Shown here: in pieces, positions 33,459 to 38,382 of the stretch
How the letters are laid out: every line of letters begins with the position of its first letter
How positions within the stretch are numbered: the stretch's first letter is position 1
Source of the DNA: JALZBN01 sp035525375
GTDB lineage: Bacteria; Actinomycetota; Acidimicrobiia; Acidimicrobiales; AC-14
DNA: 38,382 nucleotides
Direction: 5' to 3'
Assembly (NCBI GenBank): GCA_035525375.1
Contig: DATLEI010000021.1
Coordinates: 1 to 38,382, forward strand
Made by a program: the position numbers and the translations under genes
The notes under the pieces: model-generated
The model's input: only the letters and a program-made list of their open reading frames with translations
The model's database searches: none
What the model was told of the DNA's origin: nothing

Positions 33459-33740
33459 CTACTGGGCCAAGCCCTGGATGGCGCGGGCCAGCTCGACGTC
33501 CTTTTCGGTGACGCCACCTTCGCTGTGGGTGCTGAGCGTCACCTGCACCTTGTTGTAGCGGACGTCGAGGTCGGGGTGATGGTTGGCGGCCTCGGCCTCG
33601 AACGCGATTCTGACCACGAACGCCACCGCGCCGGGAAAGTCGGCAAACGTGAAGTCCTTGGTGATCTCGTCGCCAGTTGCGTGCCACCCCTCGATGTCAC
33701 CGACGGCGGCGCGCACTTCATCCTCGGACAACACGGTCAT
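33459..33740 (-). CDS. 4a-hydroxytetrahydrobiopterin dehydratase (pterin carbinolamine dehydratase)
   Basis: A 93-residue protein of typical length. The motif E-x3-H-H is Glu50/His54/His55 (EAANHHPDL), with His72 at the 17-residue spacing known for the third catalytic His. It dehydrates 4a-hydroxy-pterin during recycling of tetrahydropterin after aromatic amino acid hydroxylation. No hydroxylase gene is nearby, and many bacteria use such proteins in molybdopterin or unknown pterin roles. AAAGGAG eight bases upstream fixes the ATG. It is divergent from the MarR gene and is the first gene of the minus-strand operon. Confidence 0.92.
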   Translation of the reverse strand: MTVLSEDEVRAAVGDIEGWHATGDEITKDFTFADFPGAVAFVVRIAFEAEAANHHPDLDVRYNKVQVTLSTHSEGGVTEKDVELARAIQGLAQ

Positions 33741-33760
33741 CGAACGACTCCTTTGGTTGC

Positions 33761-33783
33761 ATTAGTTCGCTACGCTAATTAGT
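33761..33783. promoter_or_regulatory. Probable MarR operator and leaderless promoter
   Basis: ATTAG (33761-33765) and CTAAT (33775-33779) form an inverted repeat with a 9-nt spacer. A second palindrome, CTAATTAG, lies at 33775-33782. TACGCT at 33771-33776 fits the -10 consensus and stands 7 nt before the marR ATG. The AT-rich repeat is conspicuous in this genome and overlaps the promoter, as expected for autorepression. The same 43-nt gap must hold the dehydratase promoter. Confidence 0.55.
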
Positions 33784-34251
33784 ATGGTGAACGAAATGAC
33801 TTCCCTGGCGCCCACTCCGTCCCGATCCACGACCGATGCCGAGTTGGCCGCCCGTCTGAGGCTGGCAGTGAATCGGTTGGCCCGTCGCCTGCGCCAGCAT
33901 GCCGACGCCGACATCTCTCCTTCCCAGCTGTCCGCTCTGGCGACACTCGCTCGCAGCGGCCCGTTGACCGTCGGCGAACTTTCCAGCGCGGAACGGGTAA
34001 AGCCTCCCACGATGACCCGGGTCGTTGCGTCGCTCGAAGAGGTTGGGTTGGTGACGCGCACAATCGACCCTGAGGATCGCCGGGTCGCCCACGTAGCGAC
34101 GACACCGACCGGTGACAAGCTGATCGCCCGGAGCCGGAGCCGTAAGGACGCCTATTTGGCGGCGCGCTTGCACTCGCTGTCCGCCGAGGATCGGACTGCG
34201 CTCGATCACGCCGCGACGTTGCTGGAAGGGATGCTGGAGGACGGCCGATGA
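33784..34251 (+). CDS. MarR-family transcriptional regulator
   Basis: A 155-residue winged helix-turn-helix regulator. SQLSALATLARSGPLTVGELSS is the HTH. KPPTMTRVVASLEEVGLV is the recognition helix, and TRTIDPEDRRVAHVATT is the wing with its DxR pattern. It should bind the repeat at 33761-33783 as a dimer and be released by a small ligand. The ATG at 33784 fits a leaderless message; a second ATG lies at 33796. The stop overlaps the MFS start as ATGA, so the two form one operon. Confidence 0.93.
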   Translation: MVNEMTSLAPTPSRSTTDAELAARLRLAVNRLARRLRQHADADISPSQLSALATLARSGPLTVGELSSAERVKPPTMTRVVASLEEVGLVTRTIDPEDRRVAHVATTPTGDKLIARSRSRKDAYLAARLHSLSAEDRTALDHAATLLEGMLEDGR

Positions 34252-35522
34252 CCCGGGTACGGATGGTGGCGAACCACACCTTCCGGTCTCTACGCACCCG
34301 GAACTACCGGCTGTTCCTGTCGGGCCAGCTGGTGTCGGTCGCCGGCACCTGGATGCACACCGTCGCCCTCGGCTGGTTGGTCCTGCAGCTCACCAGCAGC
34401 GGGGTGGCATTGGGTACCACCGTGGCGCTGCAGTTCCTGCCGCTACTCGTGTTCGGGGCCTGGTCGGGTTCGGTGGCCGATCGTTTCGACAAGCGCAAGA
34501 TCCTGATCGGCACCCAGGTGGCGGCTGGTGTCCTCGCCATCGGTCTGTGGAGCCTGGTGGCCACGGGCAACATCGCGCTCTGGATGATCTATGTCGAGGC
34601 GTTCCTGCACGGTTGGGTGAGCATGCTCGACATGCCGGCGCGCCACTCGTTCGTGACCGAGATGGTCGGCGCGGACGACGTCCCCAACGCGGTGAGCCTC
34701 AACAGCGCAGTGTTCAACAGCGGCCGGTTGATCGGCCCCGCAATCGCCGGGGTGGTCATCGCGTCCGCTGGGCTTGCCCCTTGTTTCCTTCTGAACGGCA
34801 TCTCCTACTTCGCAGTGGTGGGCGCACTCGTCGCCATGCGTCCGGCGGAGTTGCACCGGGGGGAGCCCGTGGGTGACGAGACCCGGCGCGTGCGAGCTGG
34901 CCTGCGCTACGTGCGCCAGACGCCGGAGCTGCTGGCCGTGCTGTTGATGCTGGTCGTCATCGGCACCTTCGGCTTCAACTTCATCGTCGTCGTGCCCCTC
35001 CTCGCCCGCTTCGTCTTTCACGCCGGTCCTGAGCTGTACGGCGCGCTGTTCTCGGCGATGGCGGCGGGTTCGCTGGCCGGCGCGCTCTTCACTGCGGCCC
35101 GCCGTGGGCCGACGGGAAGCTTCCTGATGGGATCGGCCATCGCCTTCGGCCTCGCCTGCATTCTGAGCTCGCTGGCGCCGACGGTTGCATGGGAGGCAGC
35201 CGCGCTGGCCGTCGTGGGGGTGACCTCGATGCTCTTCCTGGCCACGGCCAACTCGACACTGCAGCTCGCGTCCCGGCCGGCGATGCGCGGTCGGGTGATG
35301 GCGCTCTACGGCCTGGTGCTTCTCGGCAGCACACCGGTCGGCGCGCCACTGATGGGTTGGATCGCCGAGCAATGGGGGGCGCGAGCGACGCTGGCAGTCG
35401 GCGGCGCGATGTCTCTGGCGGCGGCGTTGGTCGCACTCGGTTGGAGCCGTCGAGTCGCGGCGAAGCTCATTCCGCGTCGGGACGACCGACTCGTCGTTGC
35501 CGAACCCGCCCACGCCGCCTGA
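34248..35522 (+). CDS. MFS exporter (EntS/MFS_3-like)
   Basis: A 424-residue transporter with about twelve helices. It starts FRSLRTRNYRLFLSGQLVSVAGTWMH, typical of the MFS_3 efflux group. SGSVADRFDKRKIL is the loop 2-3 signature, and SLNSAVFNSGRLIGPAIAG is the fifth-helix motif of drug exporters. It probably exports a hydrophobic drug or siderophore-like compound under control of the MarR protein encoded just upstream. The ATG overlaps the marR stop. The protein ends with a short polar tail. Confidence 0.9.
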   Translation: MTRVRMVANHTFRSLRTRNYRLFLSGQLVSVAGTWMHTVALGWLVLQLTSSGVALGTTVALQFLPLLVFGAWSGSVADRFDKRKILIGTQVAAGVLAIGLWSLVATGNIALWMIYVEAFLHGWVSMLDMPARHSFVTEMVGADDVPNAVSLNSAVFNSGRLIGPAIAGVVIASAGLAPCFLLNGISYFAVVGALVAMRPAELHRGEPVGDETRRVRAGLRYVRQTPELLAVLLMLVVIGTFGFNFIVVVPLLARFVFHAGPELYGALFSAMAAGSLAGALFTAARRGPTGSFLMGSAIAFGLACILSSLAPTVAWEAAALAVVGVTSMLFLATANSTLQLASRPAMRGRVMALYGLVLLGSTPVGAPLMGWIAEQWGARATLAVGGAMSLAAALVALGWSRRVAAKLIPRRDDRLVVAEPAHAA

Positions 35523-35527
35523 CCGGC

Positions 35528-35554
35528 GCGGCCGGGGCGGCCGGTGCGGCCGGC
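35528..35554. repeat. Three 9-bp direct repeats between convergent genes
   Basis: GCGGCCGG plus one variable base, three times in tandem, in the 50-nt gap between the MFS stop and the cupredoxin-like stop. Each unit contains the palindrome CGGCCG, so hairpins can form on either strand. It may help termination, but there is no T-tract. Confidence 0.6.
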
Positions 35555-35572
35555 GTGGTCAGGCCCTGGCGG

Positions 35573-35950
35573 TTACTCGACTTCGATCTTCCCTGCCATG
35601 CCCTCGCCCTGGAACTTGCTGTCGTAGAAGTTCAGCGTGCCCTTGTCGGGAGCCGTAAGGGTGACCGGAACACTCTGGCCCGGTTGGGCCTCGACTTCGA
35701 CGCCGATGTAGCTGACGATGAAATTATGGGCGACCGTGTCCTCGTTCTTGAAGGTGAACGTGACCTCTCGGCCGACCGGCACCTTGATCACGTCGGGGTC
35801 GAAATGCGGTGAGTTGCCGCCCTTCGCGACGACAACTGTCGAGCCGCTCTCGCCGAGGTCGAGTGTCTCGTCGCCGCCGCTACTGCATCCCCCCGCAACC
35901 AGCGCCAGCATGATGCTGAACAGTCCGGCACTGACGATCTTCACGCGCAT
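35573..35950 (-). CDS. Cupredoxin-like lipoprotein lacking two copper ligands
   Basis: A 125-residue exported lipoprotein with lipobox ALVAGGC (Cys22). The domain from about residue 36 is a cupredoxin beta-sandwich: FDPDVIKVPVGREVTFTF, then DTVAHNF with the first ligand position His75. The C-terminal ligand loop reads YDSKFQGEGMAG where family members have a C-K-F-H-G-E-G-M arrangement. So the Cys is Ser111 and the second His is Gln114, while Met118 remains. A type 1 copper site is therefore unlikely. It could bind another metal weakly or be structural. ATG start, 57 nt after the acylphosphatase stop. Confidence 0.8.
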   Translation of the reverse strand: MRVKIVSAGLFSIMLALVAGGCSSGGDETLDLGESGSTVVVAKGGNSPHFDPDVIKVPVGREVTFTFKNEDTVAHNFIVSYIGVEVEAQPGQSVPVTLTAPDKGTLNFYDSKFQGEGMAGKIEVE

Positions 35951-36007
35951 CGGTTCCCTCCGTAAGGCCAGTTCGCCATCTCACGCCGGCGGTCGCCGGC
36001 GGAGCCG

Positions 36008-36334
36008 TCATCGTATGCGAAACCCGGCCACGCCCGACGGTTCCTCGTTGAGGACTTCGACACTGCTGACCTGGGCTCCTGCTGGGCCTTGGCGGCACCA
36101 GTCGACCAGCCGGTCGACCGGCGCGGCCGGACCCTCGAACCAGGCCTCGACCTGACCGTCGGCGCAGTTGCGAATCCATCCGGCGACGCCCGATCCGGTG
36201 GCGATGCGCCGGCAGGTGTCACGAAAAAAGACGCCCTGAACGTCGCCGGTGATGGTCACCCGGCGCGCGACGGCTTTTTCGCTAACCGGCCTGCCCGTTC
36301 CAACTCGGGTCGAGCTGGCGGACGAATTCGGCAC
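36008..36334 (-). CDS. acyP: Acylphosphatase
   Basis: A 108-residue reading of the small acylphosphatase fold. GDVQGVFFRDT holds the catalytic Arg38 and GWIRNCADG the catalytic Asn56. It hydrolyses acyl phosphates such as acetyl phosphate or 1,3-bisphosphoglycerate. The ATG at 36334 makes the protein overlap the DUF3151 gene by 53 nt and adds an atypical N-terminus. A GTG at 36259 would give 83 residues beginning just before the first strand. The usual length is about 90, so the start is uncertain. Confidence 0.88.
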   Translation of the reverse strand: MPNSSASSTRVGTGRPVSEKAVARRVTITGDVQGVFFRDTCRRIATGSGVAGWIRNCADGQVEAWFEGPAAPVDRLVDWCRQGPAGAQVSSVEVLNEEPSGVAGFRIR

Positions 36335-36722
36335 ACCGCTCCTCCTCGTCAGACTCGCCGATGTCGCCAGCGGCGCGTTCGAGTCCTTTCAGCGATCGCA
36401 GGAAGCCCCGGTTGGTTTCGTGGCTCCAGCGCACGTAGCCCGATCCTCTCCATCCCGACTGGCGCAGCCGATCAAGGCCCCGGTGGTAGCCGACCCGGAA
36501 GCAGGCGTATGCCTCCACCTCGTCGCGAGCGAGGTCGCCGAGCGTTGCCCAGGCCTCGAGGTTGCGGGGCCATCGAGCGACGACCGACGAAACCGCGTCA
36601 CGGCGACCCTCGAGCGGCGCGGCCATTGCGTCAGCGAGAGCGGCCGACGCCTCTTGTGGTTCAGGGTCGAGCACCGTCTCGGGCAACCCCGAGGAGAGGT
36701 TCACCGGTCGTGCGTCAGTCAT
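36282..36722 (-). CDS. DUF3151 family protein
   Basis: A 146-residue soluble, mostly helical protein of the actinobacterial DUF3151 family: RWPRNLEAWATLGDLARDEVEAYACFRVGYHRGLDRLRQSGWRG-type core (about residues 52-95), then a helix with NRGFLRSLKGL. The function is unknown. The core resembles a TPR-like pair of helices. The ATG at 36722 has AAAGGA just upstream and overlaps the preceding stop by 8 nt. In-frame extensions upstream read antisense to good coding sequence and are rejected. Confidence 0.85.
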   Translation of the reverse strand: MTDARPVNLSSGLPETVLDPEPQEASAALADAMAAPLEGRRDAVSSVVARWPRNLEAWATLGDLARDEVEAYACFRVGYHRGLDRLRQSGWRGSGYVRWSHETNRGFLRSLKGLERAAGDIGESDEEERCAEFVRQLDPSWNGQAG

Positions 36723-37863
36723 GCGTTCCTTTCTTGGTGGTCCTGGCGGGCTCCGACACTGGCGCGGGCCAGGGGTAACCGGCCATCGCCGCCCACTGAT
36801 CATCGTCGATCGACTGCCAGACCCAGAACGACGCACCGACAGCGCCCCGGCGGCGCGCCATGTCGAGGAAGCGGCGCGTCTCGTCGGCGTTCGGGGGCCC
36901 GGCGCGCCCGGCGCCGTCCTCGGCCATGTCGTAAGCCTGGCCGATGAGGTGGACCGGTCGCATTGAGGCCAGCCGCTCAATTGTCTGGAGGGCAGCTTCG
37001 CCGGGCTCGGTGCAGCCCCAGTAGACCATCGGCGCGAAGGCGTCGACGTATGGCGCGATCGACTCGTAGGGGTAGCGGCCCCAGACCGTGTCGGACGGCC
37101 GGTAGACCGTGGCGACTAGGAGGGTGCGGCCTGCCGCCCGGCGCGTACGGTCGAGGTAGACCGCGGCGCGGCGCTCGGAGAGGGCGACGCCTTCGGACTG
37201 CATCTCGATGTCGGGGCTGAAACCGTCGAGCCCGGCGCCGTCCGGACCCCGCCAGGCCAGCGCCTCACCCGACCATTGGGCGTCGTCGACCGGATCCCAG
37301 AGGAAGGGGAATCCCCAGCCGATGACGGCCAAACCCTGTTGATGGGCCTTTGGCACCAGGACCGCAAGAGTCTCGGCGCCGTAGAAGCCGTCACGAGAGT
37401 CGCCCACTCGGACCCACAGTTGACGTAGGCCGGCACTGACGGCGCGCGCGACGATGGCATCGGCGTTGCCGGCCTCAGTCTGGCGGTACTGCCAGACCCA
37501 CATGCCCTTACCCTGGAGGACATCGAGATTGCCGGCCCAGGGCGGCGCGGGCTCCGGCGCGGGGAGATCGGCCTCGGCGACGAGCACCGGCGGGTGCCAG
37601 GCGTCGGGCGGTGGGCCCGTGTCCGGCGGGCGGGGCGGGGGCGGGCATCCTTGAAGTGGAACCGGAACTGCGTCGAACGCCGCCGATTGGACCGCGACGT
37701 CGAATGACTCTGGCGCCAGGTCGGGAAGCGGCACGAGGGCTGCGACCGCGGTTGGTTGGCGTTCCGACGAAGACTCGCCCAAGCGATCGGCACCGACCGC
37801 GCCCGTGGTCAGGGCGAGCAGAGAGATGGCCGCGGCGATAGCGACGATTGTGGGGCGACGCAC
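36715..37863 (-). CDS. Secreted TIM-barrel glycoside hydrolase-like protein
   Basis: A 382-residue exported protein with a signal peptide (about 1-25). A Pro-rich linker (about 70-110, PPPPRPPDTGPPP) precedes an (alpha/beta)8 domain that starts GKGMWVWQYRQTEAGN. Barrel strands can be followed: LWVRVGD, LAVIGWGFPFLW, GFSPDIEMQ (two acidic residues at a strand end), VATVYRP, AFAPMVYWGC, VHLIGQAYD and ASFWVWQSID. The layout resembles secreted GH25- or DUF1906-type barrels, and SPDIE offers candidate catalytic acids. The family is not certain, and the substrate, perhaps cell wall, is inferred. GTG start. First of a set running into DUF3151 and acylphosphatase. Confidence 0.72.
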   Translation of the reverse strand: MRRPTIVAIAAAISLLALTTGAVGADRLGESSSERQPTAVAALVPLPDLAPESFDVAVQSAAFDAVPVPLQGCPPPPRPPDTGPPPDAWHPPVLVAEADLPAPEPAPPWAGNLDVLQGKGMWVWQYRQTEAGNADAIVARAVSAGLRQLWVRVGDSRDGFYGAETLAVLVPKAHQQGLAVIGWGFPFLWDPVDDAQWSGEALAWRGPDGAGLDGFSPDIEMQSEGVALSERRAAVYLDRTRRAAGRTLLVATVYRPSDTVWGRYPYESIAPYVDAFAPMVYWGCTEPGEAALQTIERLASMRPVHLIGQAYDMAEDGAGRAGPPNADETRRFLDMARRRGAVGASFWVWQSIDDDQWAAMAGYPWPAPVSEPARTTKKGTHD

Positions 37864-37899
37864 GACCCCATTCTCACACCCGAAAAGCTGCTCCGGTGC

Positions 37900-38121
37900 T
37901 TAGCTCACCGCGGCAGCAGGCTCGGATTCGAGTCCGGCGCGCTGCAGGAAGGCGAGTCGCTTTGCGACCGTGTCCTGCCAGGCTTCGAGGTCGGCGAGAA
38001 AATGGACTCGATCACCGTCCTCGTAGGCGTGCTCGAGTTCGTCGAATGCGACGTCCTCGGCATCAAGAAGGGCCCGGTAGCGGGCCAAGAAGTGCTCGTT
38101 GACCACTTCTTCCAGCGTCAC
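37900..38121 (-). CDS. Small acidic helical protein of unknown function
   Basis: A 73-residue protein, helical throughout: TLEEVVNEHFLARYRALLDAED and HFLADLEAWQDTVAKRLAFLQ could form a helical hairpin. No Cys and no membrane segment. I recognise no family. The GTG at 38121 follows a G-rich stretch (GGGGGTGG) that could serve as ribosome-binding site. It lies 36 nt before the secreted barrel gene on the same strand. Confidence 0.55.
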   Translation of the reverse strand: MTLEEVVNEHFLARYRALLDAEDVAFDELEHAYEDGDRVHFLADLEAWQDTVAKRLAFLQRAGLESEPAAAVS

Positions 38122-38206
38122 AGCGCACCACCCCCGTGGAGTCGGTTCGGATGCCGCGACCGTAGCCGGTTCCGCCGTATCGGGGGAAGCGATGCCAGAG
38201 CGAGAA

Positions 38207-38239
38207 ATCCTCGAGCCCGGTCAAGCCAGGCTCGAGGAT
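38207..38239 (-). terminator. Hairpin after the surface-protein gene
   Basis: ATCCTCGAGCC (38207-38217) and GGCTCGAGGAT (38229-38239) form a perfect 11-bp stem with an 11-nt loop. It lies 17 nt past the stop of the gene at 38256 on the minus strand, where a terminator is expected. There is no long T-tract after it, so it may be an L-shaped actinobacterial terminator. Confidence 0.6.
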
Positions 38240-38255
38240 CACTTGCGCTTGGTTC

Positions 38256-38382
38256 CTAGAGCGCCGAGGGGGTGCGCCGTGAGCCGGCCACGAGCACCGA
38301 GCCCAGGGCCACCAGTGCGGCGCCCAGCAGCGCCAGGGGCCCGGCCATTGCCGGGCCGGTGAAGGCCAGGTTCTGGGCTGCC
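38256..38382 (-). CDS. C-terminal end of a cell-wall-anchored protein with LAFTG sorting signal
   Basis: Only the last 41 codons are in the window; the gene enters from the right edge. The reading AAQNLAFTG is followed by a hydrophobic helix (PLALLGAALVALGSVLVAG) and a short basic tail, SRRTPSAL, then TAG. This is a complete sortase sorting signal of the LAxTG type used by class E sortases of high-GC actinobacteria. The mature protein would be cut after Thr and linked to the cell wall. The rest of the protein is not visible, so nothing can be said of its function. Confidence 0.75.
   Translation of the reverse strand, partial: AAQNLAFTGPAMAGPLALLGAALVALGSVLVAGSRRTPSAL

Noticed and set aside
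36723..36980. N-terminal extension of the DUF3151 gene to 36980
   Set aside because: The extension overlaps the secreted barrel gene in another frame and has antisense-like composition. AAAGGA before 36722 marks the real start.

Overview
The window is about 68% G+C, densely coded and has one tRNA gene. I see no phage, IS, plasmid or CRISPR signature. Several things point to an actinobacterium: DUF6458 and DUF3151 proteins, an LppX/LprAFG-type lipoprotein, a WYPPE-type DUF4190 protein, a Septum_form protein, a MarR-MFS pair, candidate leaderless promoters of the form TAnnnT-N7-start, and an LAxTG-type (class E sortase) sorting signal. I infer the class Acidimicrobiia, from the secreted FG-GAP proteins with tandem LDTR...ADVAGW modules and the acyl-CoA reductase-HAD fusion. 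That placement is a judgement from memory, not a search result.

Layout. 1-1733: the start of a DUF6458 membrane protein, a lipoprotein and a DUF4190 membrane protein. 1828-7625: two adjacent secreted proteins (a double seven-bladed FG-GAP propeller and a beta-helix protein), each ending in three copies of the same roughly 120-residue module. 7707-8437: tRNA-Val(CAC), whose 5' end overlaps the 3' end of an acetoacetate-decarboxylase-like gene. 8504-10433: a GT4 glycosyltransferase and an MscS channel. 10501-16596: a tightly coupled four-gene operon of fatty acyl-CoA reductase fused to a HAD domain, a zinc alcohol dehydrogenase, a LarA-like protein and a PlsC acyltransferase. This is the best candidate for an undescribed system. 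16679-25736: a small acidic protein, glutamate synthase large subunit, a membrane protein with a histone-H1-like tail, aconitase and a lipoprotein deacetylase. 25733-30069: CcdA, TlpA-like thioredoxin and a class A PBP, with small proteins around them. 30028-33740: two small membrane proteins, then a minus-strand operon (pterin dehydratase, flavin reductase, EEP phosphatase, PaaI thioesterase, rhodanese, methyltransferase). 33784-35522: a MarR regulator and MFS exporter. 35573-38382: a cupredoxin-like lipoprotein, acylphosphatase, DUF3151, a secreted TIM-barrel protein, a small protein and the sorting-signal end of a surface protein.

How the genes work together. The 10.5-16.6 kb operon has overlaps of 4, 4 and 1 nt, so its products should be made together. 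It combines acyl reduction, alcohol/aldehyde redox, a probable nickel-pincer hydride-transfer enzyme and glycerolipid acylation, which fits synthesis of an unusual lipid. CcdA and the TlpA-like protein form an envelope thiol-redox pair beside a cell-wall synthase. GltB and aconitase are housekeeping nitrogen and carbon enzymes. No stretch longer than 300 bases lacks a gene.
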